DNA of 24,179 bases from Caulobacter segnis. Lineage in GTDB: Bacteria; Pseudomonadota; Alphaproteobacteria; Caulobacterales; Caulobacteraceae. A program made the position numbers and the translations under genes. Below, piece after piece: positions 17,165 to 24,179 of this stretch (the stretch's first letter is position 1; each line of letters opens with the position of its first letter). The notes beneath the pieces are model-generated. The model had not been told where the DNA came from. It was given only the letters and a program-made list of their open reading frames with translations, and searched no databases. Where the stretch lies: assembly GCF_003243465.1 (NCBI RefSeq), contig NZ_QFQZ01000075.1:1-24179 (forward strand), written 5' to 3'.

Positions 17165-19240
17165 TCAACGGAAGGCGTACAGGGCGAAGGTCAGCAGGCC
17201 GGCGACGCCGAGCAGCATGACAAACGCGTAGTGGTAGAGATAGCCGGTCTGCAACTTGCCGGTGCGCTTGCCCACCTCATACGAGACGTGGCTGACGCCA
17301 TCCGGGCCCAGGCCGTCGATGATCTTCTGGTCGCCGCCCTTCCAGAACATGTCGCCGAGGAACTTGGCCGCGCGCACGAAGGTGGCTTGGTACAGCTCGT
17401 CGAAGAACCACTTGTTGTAGAAGAAGACGTACAGCGGACCCTTGCGCTCGGCCAGCTTCAGGCCCAGGCGCTCGTCGCCCTTGATCAGGTAGACATAGAC
17501 CGCGATCAGCAGGCCGATCAGCGAAGCGATCAGCGGGCTCCACTTCACCCACTCGGCCACCTCGTGCGCGTGGTGCAGCACCTGGTTGCTCGGAGCGGTG
17601 AAGATCGCGCCGCGCCAGAACTCTGCCTGCTCGTGGCCCACGAAGTAGCCGTTAAACACGAAGCCGGCGACGATCGCGCCGATCGACAGCACGACCAGCG
17701 GGAACAGCATGACCGCCGGGCTCTCGTGCGGCTTGTGGTCGTGGCCATGGCCATGATCGTCGTGCGCGTGGTCGTCATGAGCATGAGCGTCGTGGCCATG
17801 AGCATCGTGACCGTGCGCATCGTGGCCATGAGCGTCGTGCGCATGGTCGTCATGACCCCAGCGCGCCTTGCCGTTGAAGGTGAAGAAGGCCAGGCGCCAC
17901 GAGTAGAACGAGGTCAGACCCGCCACCAGCACGCCGATAACCCAGGCGAACATGGCGATCGAATTGTGACCGCCGGCCGCGAAGGCCGCCTCGATGATGG
18001 TGTCCTTCGAATAGAAGCCGGCGAAGCCCAGGTGCAGCGGCGGGAAGCCGAGGCCCGTGATGGCGATCGTGCCGATGGTCATGGCGATGAAGGTGATCGG
18101 CAGCAGCTTGGCCAGGGCGCCGTAACGACGCATGTCCTGCTCGTGGTGCATGCCATGGATCACCGAACCGGCGCCCAGGAACAGCAGGGCCTTGAAGAAG
18201 GCGTGCGTGAACAGGTGGAACATGGCCGCCTGATAGGCGCCGACGCCGGCCGCGAAGAACATGTAGCCCAGCTGCGAGCAGGTCGAGTAGGCGATCACGC
18301 GCTTGATGTCGTTCTGGGTCAGGCCGACCGTGGCGGCGAACAGGGCCGTCACCGCGCCGATGACCGTGACGATGTTCTTGGCGACGGGCGCATATTCGAA
18401 CATCGGCGACAGCAGGCACAGCATGTAGACGCCGGCGGTCACCATGGTGGCCGCGTGAATCAGGGCCGACACCGGGGTCGGGCCTTCCATGGCGTCCGGC
18501 AGCCAGGTGTGCAGGAAGAACTGCGCCGACTTGCCCATCGCGCCGATGAACAGCAGGAAGCAGGCGATATCCATCAGCGGCCAGGTGTGGCCGGCGAATT
18601 CCCAGGTCTTGCCGGCGTGGCTGGCGATCATCGGGAACAGCTCGGCGAACTGGATCGTGCCGAACGCCCAGTAGGTCGTCATGATGCCGAGAGCAAAGCC
18701 GAAGTCGCCGACGCGGTTGACCACGAAGGCCTTGATGGCGGCGGCGCTTGCCGACGGCTTCTTGTACCAGAAGCCGATCAGCAGGTACGAGGCCAGGCCC
18801 ACGCCTTCCCAGCCGAAGAACAGCTGCATGAAGTCAGCGGCGGTGACCAGCGACAGCATGGCGAAGGTGAACAGCGACAGGTACGCGAAGAAGCGCGGCT
18901 TGCTGTCGTCCTCGGCCATGTAGCCCCATGAATAGATGTGCACGAGGGCCGAGACCGTCGTGACCACGATCAGCATGGTCGCCGACAGGGCGTCGATGCG
19001 GATCGACCAGTTGGCCTGGAAGTCGCCGATGTGGATGAACGGCAGCAGGTTGACCGTGAAGGCCTCCATGTGGCCCCAGGTCCACTGGCTGAACGTGTAC
19101 CAGGACAGCGCGCAGGACAGGATCAGGGCGCCGGTCGTGACCGACTGCGAGGCGACGTCGCCAATGCGGCGGCCGAACAGGCCGGCGATGGCCGCGGCGA
19201 TGATCGGCGCGAAAACGAGAATGGTGACAAGCGTCTGCAT
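17165..19240 (-). CDS. nuoL: NADH-quinone oxidoreductase subunit L with His/Asp-rich insert
   Basis: A 691-residue distal proton-pumping subunit of complex I. Conserved Glu145 (FFGWEGVGLASYLLIGFW) and Lys237 (GKSAQFFLHTWLPDAMEGPTP) correspond to the essential pair in other NuoL proteins. The C-terminal long lateral helix is expected in the final 120 residues, where a hydrophilic stretch precedes the last hydrophobic segment. The protein is roughly 80 residues longer than the E. coli subunit. Much of the excess is a 40-residue repeat of His and Asp at 463-502, between the helix ending FYSWRLAFFTFNGKARWG and the conserved HESPAVM helix start. The ATG at 19240 follows the nuoK stop by 8 nt and has only a weak Shine-Dalgarno. 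Repeat details are given separately. Confidence 0.97.
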   Translation of the reverse strand: MQTLVTILVFAPIIAAAIAGLFGRRIGDVASQSVTTGALILSCALSWYTFSQWTWGHMEAFTVNLLPFIHIGDFQANWSIRIDALSATMLIVVTTVSALVHIYSWGYMAEDDSKPRFFAYLSLFTFAMLSLVTAADFMQLFFGWEGVGLASYLLIGFWYKKPSASAAAIKAFVVNRVGDFGFALGIMTTYWAFGTIQFAELFPMIASHAGKTWEFAGHTWPLMDIACFLLFIGAMGKSAQFFLHTWLPDAMEGPTPVSALIHAATMVTAGVYMLCLLSPMFEYAPVAKNIVTVIGAVTALFAATVGLTQNDIKRVIAYSTCSQLGYMFFAAGVGAYQAAMFHLFTHAFFKALLFLGAGSVIHGMHHEQDMRRYGALAKLLPITFIAMTIGTIAITGLGFPPLHLGFAGFYSKDTIIEAAFAAGGHNSIAMFAWVIGVLVAGLTSFYSWRLAFFTFNGKARWGHDDHAHDAHGHDAHGHDAHGHDAHAHDDHAHDDHGHGHDHKPHESPAVMLFPLVVLSIGAIVAGFVFNGYFVGHEQAEFWRGAIFTAPSNQVLHHAHEVAEWVKWSPLIASLIGLLIAVYVYLIKGDERLGLKLAERKGPLYVFFYNKWFFDELYQATFVRAAKFLGDMFWKGGDQKIIDGLGPDGVSHVSYEVGKRTGKLQTGYLYHYAFVMLLGVAGLLTFALYAFR
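17735..17854 (-). repeat. His/Asp tandem repeat within nuoL
   Basis: One hundred and twenty bases encode 40 residues made only of His (17), Asp (11), Ala and Gly. The pattern has a five-residue period, H-D-[A/D]-H-[A/G], and runs from HDDHAHDAHG to HGHGHDH. At the DNA level GTG/ATG/GTC/GCC units recur on the complement, so the tract is prone to slippage and may vary in length between strains. Such His-Asp runs can bind divalent metals; no role in complex I is known to me. Confidence 0.85.
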
Positions 19241-19248
19241 GACGTCGC

Positions 19249-19554
19249 TTAGCCCTTCATCATGCTGGCGTCGTCAACCGCGATGTCGCCGCGGTTGCGG
19301 AAGAAGGTGACGAGGATGGCCAGGCCCACGGCCGCCTCGGCGGCGGCCACGGTCAGCACGAACAGGGCGAAGATCTGGCCCGCCACATCGTGCAGATAGG
19401 CCGAGAACGCTACGAGGTTCACGTTCACCGCGAGCAGGATCAGCTCGATCGACATCAGGATGACGATGATGTTCTTGCGGTTCACGAAGATGCCGAAGAC
19501 GCCGATCGTGAACAGGATCGCGGCGACGACGAGATAGTGCGGAAGGCCGATCAT
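19249..19554 (-). CDS. nuoK: NADH-quinone oxidoreductase subunit K
   Basis: A 101-residue, three-helix membrane subunit of complex I, homologous to MrpC. The two buried glutamates required for proton transfer are present: Glu37 in MSIELIL and Glu73 in VAAAEAAVGLAI. The ATG at 19554 overlaps the nuoJ stop by four bases (ATGA), and GAGGGGA lies upstream within nuoJ, so translation is coupled. The C-terminal tail RNRGDIAVDDASMMKG is usual for alphaproteobacterial NuoK. It precedes nuoL by 8 nt. Confidence 0.97.
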   Translation of the reverse strand: MIGLPHYLVVAAILFTIGVFGIFVNRKNIIVILMSIELILLAVNVNLVAFSAYLHDVAGQIFALFVLTVAAAEAAVGLAILVTFFRNRGDIAVDDASMMKG

Positions 19555-20168
19555 TCGGAGATCCCCTCACCCGGCTTGATCTGAACCAGCGTCATGCCGG
19601 TCTTGGGCGTTCGGGCGACCTGCTTGCCGATGTCCTGGCGCTTGACGCCCGGCTTGTGGCGCAGGGTCAGGACGATGGCGCCGATCATGGCGACCAGCAG
19701 CACCAGGCCCGCCAGTTGGAAGAAGAAGATGTAGTCAGTGTAGAGCACGCGACCGATCACCTCGGTGTTCGGGACGCCACCCGGCGAGGCGTTCGGCAGA
19801 GCGTTCTTGGCCGCCGCGCCGTTGCTCGCCACGGTCGCCGCGACGAAGATCATCTCCAGCGTCAGGATCCCGCCGACCAGACCGCCGATCGGCAGGTACT
19901 GGGCGAAGCCCTGGCGAAGCGCCGCAAAGTCTACGTCCAGCATCATGACGACGAACAGGAACAGCACCGCCACCGCGCCCACATAGACGACGATCAGCAG
20001 CATCGCGAGGAACTCCGCGCCCAGGAGGACGAAGAGTCCGGCGGCCGAGAAGAAGGCGGTGATCAGGAAGAGCACCGAGTGCACCGGGTTTCGGGCCGAC
20101 ACGACGAGAAGACCCGCCGCGATGGTCACGAAAGCCAGAAGATAGAATGCGATCGCCTGCAAGGGCAT
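19551..20168 (-). CDS. nuoJ: NADH-quinone oxidoreductase subunit J
   Basis: A 205-residue membrane subunit of complex I with five predicted helices. It includes NPVHSVLFLITAFFSAAGLFVLLGAEFLAMLLIVVYVGAVAVLFLFVVMML-type segments, whose conserved YVGAVAVLFLFVVMML forms the helix carrying the pi-bulge implicated in coupling. The frame stays open to 20225, but the ATG at 20168 (MPLQAIAFYLLAF) starts the conserved protein and has GGGGAG 10 nt upstream. A 179-base spacer with two long stem-loops separates it from nuoI, by far the largest gap inside this nuo segment. It overlaps nuoK by 4 bases. Confidence 0.96.
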   Translation of the reverse strand: MPLQAIAFYLLAFVTIAAGLLVVSARNPVHSVLFLITAFFSAAGLFVLLGAEFLAMLLIVVYVGAVAVLFLFVVMMLDVDFAALRQGFAQYLPIGGLVGGILTLEMIFVAATVASNGAAAKNALPNASPGGVPNTEVIGRVLYTDYIFFFQLAGLVLLVAMIGAIVLTLRHKPGVKRQDIGKQVARTPKTGMTLVQIKPGEGISE

Positions 20169-20233
20169 CGGCCCAGGGCTCCCCTGAAAACTTAAAGTCC
20201 AATGGCGCGACGCCTTACGGCGCAACGCCCCGT

Positions 20234-20266
20234 GGAATTTTCCGGCTCTAGGAGCCGGGAAATTCC
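20234..20266. repeat. 15-bp stem-loop in the nuoI-nuoJ spacer
   Basis: Arms 20234-20248 (GGAATTTTCCGGCTC) and 20252-20266 pair over 15 bp with one non-Watson-Crick position and a three-base loop. It lies 66 bases before the nuoJ start. No U tract follows in the nuo direction, so it does not look like a terminator; it could protect an mRNA end or mark a processing site. Confidence 0.65.
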
Positions 20267-20280
20267 GGTTTGTCTAGCTT

Positions 20281-20328
20281 GAGCTTGATGGCCGCCGAAA
20301 CCGCAAACCACTTTCGGCTATCAAGCTC
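20281..20328. repeat. second stem-loop in the nuoI-nuoJ spacer
   Basis: A 9-bp outer stem (GAGCTTGAT 20281-20289 with ATCAAGCTC 20320-20328) encloses a 7-bp inner stem (GCCGAAA 20294-20300 with TTTCGGC 20312-20318). The stems are joined by a small asymmetric interior loop. It lies 20 bases past the nuoI stop. Together with the neighbouring 15-bp hairpin it gives this spacer the look of a transcript-stabilising or repeat-derived element. Confidence 0.6.
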
Positions 20329-20347
20329 CCCCGGAATCGCCCCGTCT

Positions 20348-20839
20348 TTAGCGGTAGGGCGCGTCCAACTCCAGATTCTTCGCGATCAGGCGCTCCCAGC
20401 GGTCGCCGTTATCGAGAAGACGTTCCTTGTCGTAGTAGAGCTCTTCGCGGGTCTCGGTCGCGAACTCGATGTTCGGACCTTCCACGATGGCGTCCACCGG
20501 GCAGGCCTCCTGGCACAGACCGCAGTAGATGCACTTGACCATGTCGATGTCGTAACGGGTCGTGCGGCGGCTGCCGTCCTCGCGAGGCTCGGCCTCGATC
20601 GTGATGGCCTGGGCCGGGCAGACGGCTTCGCAAAGCTTGCAGGCGATGCAGCGCTCTTCACCCGACGGATAGCGACGCAGGGCGTGTTCGCCGCGGAAGC
20701 GGGGCGACTGCGGGCCACGCTCGTTCGGATAGATCACGGTCTTCTTTGGCGCGACCAGATACTTCATGGCGAGGCCGAAGGCGCCCGCGAAGTCCAGAAG
20801 GGCCGCGCCCTTGGCCGCCTGTGTGATGCGCTGGAACAC
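20348..20839 (-). CDS. nuoI: NADH-quinone oxidoreductase subunit I (2x[4Fe-4S])
   Basis: A 163-residue ferredoxin-like subunit carrying clusters N6a and N6b, which pass electrons from the peripheral arm to N2 in NuoB and on to quinone. Two complete motifs are seen: CIACKLCEAVCP (Cys64, 67, 70, 74) and CIYCGLCQEACP (Cys103, 106, 109, 113). An N-terminal amphipathic region anchors it to the membrane arm, and the C-terminal EELYYDKERLL tail is typical. Translation starts at GTG 20839, with GGAGA 6 nt upstream. It follows the second small lipoprotein gene by 10 nt, so two unusual genes separate it from nuoH, its usual direct neighbour. Confidence 0.97.
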   Translation of the reverse strand: MFQRITQAAKGAALLDFAGAFGLAMKYLVAPKKTVIYPNERGPQSPRFRGEHALRRYPSGEERCIACKLCEAVCPAQAITIEAEPREDGSRRTTRYDIDMVKCIYCGLCQEACPVDAIVEGPNIEFATETREELYYDKERLLDNGDRWERLIAKNLELDAPYR

Positions 20840-20849
20840 CAGAGCTCTC

Positions 20850-21074
20850 CTAACACTTTTCCTTAGGGAAGGGACGGACGTCCCTGCCCTGTTCTTTCTG
20901 CTGCCTTCGCAGGGCCTGCTCGAGGACGCACTTGCTGGTCTTGGCGTCTTCCTTGCGGCGCGCCTCCACCTTGTCCTCCAGCGTCCGCTGCGGCGGTCGC
21001 GGAATATTCGGCCCCCAGGTCGAACAGCCGGCCAGCAGGCCGACCATCGCGATCCCGAGGACAGCCCGCCTCAT
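20850..21074 (-). CDS. small putative lipoprotein inside the nuo cluster (second of two)
   Basis: A 74-residue protein with a short signal peptide ending in the lipobox LLAGC (acylated Cys17, then Ser at +2). The mature part is highly charged: TLEDKVEARRKEDAKTSKC suggests a helix, possibly coiled coil. It has two further cysteines, Cys49 and the very last residue Cys74, which could form a disulfide in the periplasm. No family is recognised. The ATG at 21074 overlaps the stop of the preceding lipoprotein gene by four bases (ATGA), and nuoI starts 10 nt after it, so it is firmly part of the nuo transcript. Without Asp at +2 it would be expected to leave the inner membrane through the Lol system. 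A role in assembly or stability of complex I is inference from location only. Confidence 0.75.
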   Translation of the reverse strand: MRRAVLGIAMVGLLAGCSTWGPNIPRPPQRTLEDKVEARRKEDAKTSKCVLEQALRRQQKEQGRDVRPFPKEKC

Positions 21075-21310
21075 TTCCCCGCCCGGGGAATGACGCAGGT
21101 GTAGTTCGACAACTGGGCCGGATCACCGCCGTCCTGCTTGGACTGGATGACCCCGCCGTCAGCCTTGCACTTCTCGCCCGCGCGCCGCAGATCGTCATAG
21201 CTGACGACCCCGTCGCCCAGGGAATAGGAGCGGTCCGGCGCCGAGACGGCCTGGCAGGCCGTCAAGGTCAGGCCGCTCAGACCCAGGGCGATCAGCGCGC
21301 TACGGCGCAT
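21071..21310 (-). CDS. small putative lipoprotein inside the nuo cluster (first of two)
   Basis: A 79-residue protein starting MRRSALIALGLSGLTLTACQ: a signal peptide with a LTAC lipobox (Cys19, Gln at +2). The mature domain contains SYDDLRRAGEKC and NYTCVIPRAGK, with two cysteines (48 and 72) that could form a disulfide. I do not recognise the family. The ATG at 21310 shares one base with the nuoH stop (TGATG) and has no Shine-Dalgarno of its own, so it appears translationally coupled to nuoH. The frame remains open a further 279 bases upstream, but that part lies antiframe within nuoH and is not protein-like. The gene pair between nuoH and nuoI is absent from the standard E. coli nuo operon. 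Confidence 0.72.
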   Translation of the reverse strand: MRRSALIALGLSGLTLTACQAVSAPDRSYSLGDGVVSYDDLRRAGEKCKADGGVIQSKQDGGDPAQLSNYTCVIPRAGK

Positions 21311-22374
21311 CAGGCGCCCGGACCGAACACGCGCCAGGCGGCGACCGCGGCGACCAGCACCAGCGACGTCGGCAGGAACACCTTCCAGCCCAGGCGCATC
21401 AGCTGGTCGTAGCGGTAGCGGGGCACGATGGCCTTCGCCATGGCGAACATGAAGAACCAGAAGACGATCTTGGCGTAGAACACCAAGGCCAGCAGCAGGT
21501 TGACCAGGAAGGGCGGCCAGCCGGCGGTGAAGCCGATCGGGAAGCCCGGGTTCCAGCCGCCGAAGAACAGCACGCTGATCATGGCGCACATCAGGACGAT
21601 GTTCGAATATTCGGCCACCATGAACAGCAGGTACGGGGTCGAGCTGTACTCGACCTGATAGCCGGCCACGAGTTCGGATTCGGCTTCCGGCAGGTCGAAC
21701 GGCGGACGGTTCGTCTCGGCGAGACCAGAGATGTAGAACATGCCCATCGCCACGACCATGATCGGCAACAGGATGATGTTCTTGAGGCCGCCGCCGCCGA
21801 ACACGTTCCAGTTCCAGATCCAGCCCGACTGCTTCTCGACGATGGTCGACAGGTTCATCGAACCCGCCAGCAGGATCACCGTGATGATGATCAGGCCGAT
21901 CGAGACTTCATAAGACACCATCTGCGCCGCAGAGCGCAGCGCGCCCAGGAACGGATACTTCGAGTTCGAAGCCCAGCCGCCCATGATGATGCCGTAGACG
22001 CCCAGCGAGCTCATCGCCAGCAGGTAGAGAATGCCGACGTTGAGGTTGGAGACGACCCAGCCCGGCGCGAACGGCACCACAGCCCAACCGACAAAGCCAA
22101 GGATCAGGCTGATCAGCGGGGCCAGCAGGAACACGATCTTGTCGGCGCCGGCGGGGACCACGATTTCCTTCAGCACGAACTTGAAGAAGTCGGCGAAGGA
22201 CTGCAGCAGGCCGAAGGGACCCACCACGTTGGGGCCCTTGCGCATCTGGACCCCGGCCCAGATCTTGCGGTCGGCCAGCAGCAGGAAGGCCAGGCTCAAG
22301 AGAACCCAGATCACGACCAGCAGGATGCCGCCGGTCGTCAGGCCAAACCAGAGAAGCGGATTGGTCGAGTCCAC
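21310..22374 (-). CDS. nuoH: NADH-quinone oxidoreductase subunit H
   Basis: A 354-residue membrane subunit that forms much of the quinone-binding chamber at the junction of the two arms of complex I. The conserved loop AETNRPPFDLPEAESELV carries the acidic residues of the E-channel, followed by AGYQVEYSS. Eight hydrophobic helices are apparent, and MRKGPNVVGPFGLLQSFAD near the N-terminus is diagnostic. The start is GTG at 22374 (the next residues read DSTNPLLWFG). GGAG lies 6 nt upstream and overlaps the nuoG stop, and the two genes are 3 nt apart. The stop shares its base with the first small lipoprotein gene. Confidence 0.97.
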   Translation of the reverse strand: MDSTNPLLWFGLTTGGILLVVIWVLLSLAFLLLADRKIWAGVQMRKGPNVVGPFGLLQSFADFFKFVLKEIVVPAGADKIVFLLAPLISLILGFVGWAVVPFAPGWVVSNLNVGILYLLAMSSLGVYGIIMGGWASNSKYPFLGALRSAAQMVSYEVSIGLIIITVILLAGSMNLSTIVEKQSGWIWNWNVFGGGGLKNIILLPIMVVAMGMFYISGLAETNRPPFDLPEAESELVAGYQVEYSSTPYLLFMVAEYSNIVLMCAMISVLFFGGWNPGFPIGFTAGWPPFLVNLLLALVFYAKIVFWFFMFAMAKAIVPRYRYDQLMRLGWKVFLPTSLVLVAAVAAWRVFGPGA

Positions 22375-22377
22375 GAT

Positions 22378-24179
22378 TTACTCCGCAGCGATCTTGGCGG
22401 CGCCGGACGCCACGGCCGCGCATTCGGCCATGGTCACGCTGGCGCGCGCGATGGGGTTGGTCAGGTGGAAGGCCTTGATCGGGCTCTCGAACGGCGCGTC
22501 CGAGACCTCGCCCGCGCCGCCCAGGGCCCCGACGTCGAACGACGTGGCGACCGAGCCCGGCGCGTAGTCGATCTGGCCGAAGGTCGGGTGGTCGGCGAAC
22601 AGCTTGGCGCGCAGCTGGTCCAGGCTGTCATAAGGCAGCTTGTGGCCGAGCACTTCGGACAGCGCCCGCAGGATCGACCAGTCTTCCTTGGCCTCGCCCT
22701 TCGGGAACACGGCGCGCTTGCCTTGCTGCACGCGGCCTTCGAGGTTCACGTAGAGGCCGTTCTTCTCGGTGTAGGCCGCGCCCGGCAGGATCACGTCGGC
22801 CTTGTGCGCGCCGGCGTCGCCGTGCGTGCCGAGGTAGACCTTGAAGGCGCCCGTGGCGGCGGTCTCGCACTCGTCGGCGCCCAGCAGGAACAGGACGTCC
22901 AGAGCGCCAGGCTTCAGCATGTCGGCGGTCGACAGGCCGCCCTCGGCCGGGACGAAGCCCATGTCGAGGCCGGCCACACGAGCGGCGGCGGTGTGCAGGA
23001 CGTTCCAGCCGTTCCAGCCGTCGCGAACGACCTTCATGGTCTTGGCGAGCCCGGCGGCGGCCTTGAGGATCGCCGCGCCGTCGACGCGGGCAAGGGCGCC
23101 CTGGCCGATGATGATGGCGGGACGCTCGGCGGCTTTCAGGGCGGCGACGAAGTCGTTCTTGCTCTTGGCCAGGCCCGACAACGTCTGGGCGCCGGCGCCC
23201 AGATAGTCGTAGCCGAAGGTCAGGTCGGCTTGTTCGCCGATCACGCCAAAGCGGGTCTTGCCGGCGATCCACTGCTTGCGGAAGCGGGCGTTCAGGACCG
23301 GGGCCTCGAGGCGCGGATTGGCGCCGACGAACAGCACGACGTCGGCGTTCTCGATGCCCGCGATCGTCGAATTGAACAGCCAGCCTTCCCGTGGGCCCAC
23401 GCCCAGCGCCGAGCCGTCCTGGCGGCTGTCGAGGTTCTTCACGCCCAGGGCGGTGAAGAGGTCCTTGGTGGCCTTCAGGCTTTCGGCGTCCTGCAGGTCG
23501 CCGGCGATCACGCCGATGCGCTCTGGAGCAGCCGCCTTGATCTTGCTGGCGACGATCGCGAAGGCCTCGGCCCAGGTCGCCGGCTTCAGCTTGCCGTCGG
23601 CGCCGCGCACGTACGGACGGTCCAGGCGCTGACGCTGCAGGCCGTCGACCGCGTAGCGGGTCTTGTCCGAAATCCACTCTTCGTTGACGTCGTCGTTGAC
23701 GCGCGGCAGCACGCGGAGCACCGCGTTGCCGCGGGCGTCGACGCGGATCGACGAGCCCAGAGCGTCCATCACGTCGACACTTTCGGTCTTCTTCAGCTCC
23801 CACGGGCGGGCTTCGAAGGCGTAGGGCTTGCTGGTCAGGGCGCCGACCGGGCACAGGTCGATAACGTTGGCGCTGAGCTCCGACGTCACCGCCGCGCCCA
23901 GATAGGTCGTGATTTCAACGTCTTCGCCGCGCGAGATCAGACCGATTTCCGGCGAGCCGGCGACCTCGGTGATGAAGCGGACGCAGCGCGTGCACTGGAT
24001 GCAGCGCGTCATCACGGTCTTGATCAGCGGGCCCATGGCCTTTTCTTCGACCGCGCGCTTGTTCTCTTCGTAGCGGCTGTCGTCGCGGCCATAGCCCATG
24101 GCCTGGTCCTGCAGGTCGCACTCGCCGCCCTGGTCGCAGATCGGGCAGTCCAGCGGGTGGTTGATGAGCAGGAACTCCA
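22378..24179 (-). CDS. nuoG: NADH-quinone oxidoreductase subunit G (N-terminus outside window)
   Basis: The right edge cuts this gene; 599 residues plus stop are present and the N-terminal [2Fe-2S] domain is missing. Visible Fe-S motifs are NHPLDCPICDQGGEC (His and three Cys of cluster N5) and CIQCTRCVRF with a later CPVGAL (cluster N4). The rest is the degenerate molybdopterin-oxidoreductase-like domain, which in complex I has no molybdenum cofactor. Segments such as EEWISDKTRYAVDGLQRQRL and VILPGAAYTEKNGLYVNLEGRVQ are typical. NuoG helps carry electrons from NADH (NuoF) to NuoI. The frame runs unbroken to position 24179, so the ATG at 24099 is internal. It stops 3 nt before nuoH. Confidence 0.96.
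   Translation of the reverse strand, partial: EFLLINHPLDCPICDQGGECDLQDQAMGYGRDDSRYEENKRAVEEKAMGPLIKTVMTRCIQCTRCVRFITEVAGSPEIGLISRGEDVEITTYLGAAVTSELSANVIDLCPVGALTSKPYAFEARPWELKKTESVDVMDALGSSIRVDARGNAVLRVLPRVNDDVNEEWISDKTRYAVDGLQRQRLDRPYVRGADGKLKPATWAEAFAIVASKIKAAAPERIGVIAGDLQDAESLKATKDLFTALGVKNLDSRQDGSALGVGPREGWLFNSTIAGIENADVVLFVGANPRLEAPVLNARFRKQWIAGKTRFGVIGEQADLTFGYDYLGAGAQTLSGLAKSKNDFVAALKAAERPAIIIGQGALARVDGAAILKAAAGLAKTMKVVRDGWNGWNVLHTAAARVAGLDMGFVPAEGGLSTADMLKPGALDVLFLLGADECETAATGAFKVYLGTHGDAGAHKADVILPGAAYTEKNGLYVNLEGRVQQGKRAVFPKGEAKEDWSILRALSEVLGHKLPYDSLDQLRAKLFADHPTFGQIDYAPGSVATSFDVGALGGAGEVSDAPFESPIKAFHLTNPIARASVTMAECAAVASGAAKIAAE

Noticed and set aside
17735..17854. CRISPR-like or minisatellite array
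   Set aside because: The repetition is short, in frame and codes for His/Asp inside NuoL; there are no unique spacers.
21311..21589. Upstream extension of the first small lipoprotein to 172 residues
   Set aside because: The added part is out of frame inside nuoH and Arg/Leu/Pro-rich; the signal peptide starts at 21310.

Overview
The window is a gene-dense, GC-rich bacterial chromosome segment, most likely from Caulobacter (C. vibrioides/crescentus or a close relative). The reasons are: the gene order rpsB–dnaE–lolCD–proS–mce–rnj–coaX–birA–nuo; a 440-residue-class ProS without an editing insertion; an alphaproteobacterial LexA box (GTTC-N7-GTTC); and a 29-codon membrane-peptide gene next to dnaE that matches the SOS cell-division inhibitor SidA of C. 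crescentus in length, topology, position and LexA control. I see no mobile elements, CRISPR arrays, tRNAs or rRNAs; this is conserved core genome.

Layout, left to right. (1) 1-136: the 5' end of rpsB (ribosomal protein S2, minus) with a hairpin-containing leader, divergent from a HAD-IB phosphatase-like gene (plus). (2) 1148-5480, minus: an SOS-controlled promoter, sidA, the replicative polymerase dnaE and a SAM-dependent methyltransferase. (3) 5631-6587, plus: a nucleoside hydrolase, divergent from sidA; its end overlaps the end of lolD. (4) 6532-9882, minus: proS-lolC-lolD, an overlapping operon for prolyl-tRNA synthesis and lipoprotein export. It has its own predicted promoter and is separated by a bidirectional terminator from (5) 10207-10886, minus: mce (methylmalonyl-CoA epimerase) and a DUF1467-type membrane protein. 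(6) 10995-24179, minus: the distal part of the respiratory complex I operon (nuoG partial, nuoH, two small lipoprotein genes, nuoI, nuoJ, nuoK, nuoL, nuoM, nuoN), running without a visible terminator into birA, coaX and rnj (RNase J). A stem-loop terminator follows rnj.

The genes in block 6 are tightly packed. Several junctions are TGATG (stop and start sharing one base) or ATGA, which implies translational coupling. NADH oxidation and proton pumping (nuo), biotin attachment (birA), CoA synthesis (coaX) and RNA turnover (rnj) are therefore probably co-transcribed, with propionyl/methylmalonyl-CoA metabolism (mce) just downstream.

The points most worth a second look are: the tiny sidA-like gene and its double LexA-type operator, which may also drive dnaE; the paired small lipoproteins, each with two extra cysteines, between nuoH and nuoI; two spacers (nuoI-nuoJ, and downstream of the DUF1467 gene) holding long stem-loops, one set mutually exclusive; and a 40-residue His/Asp tandem repeat in NuoL.
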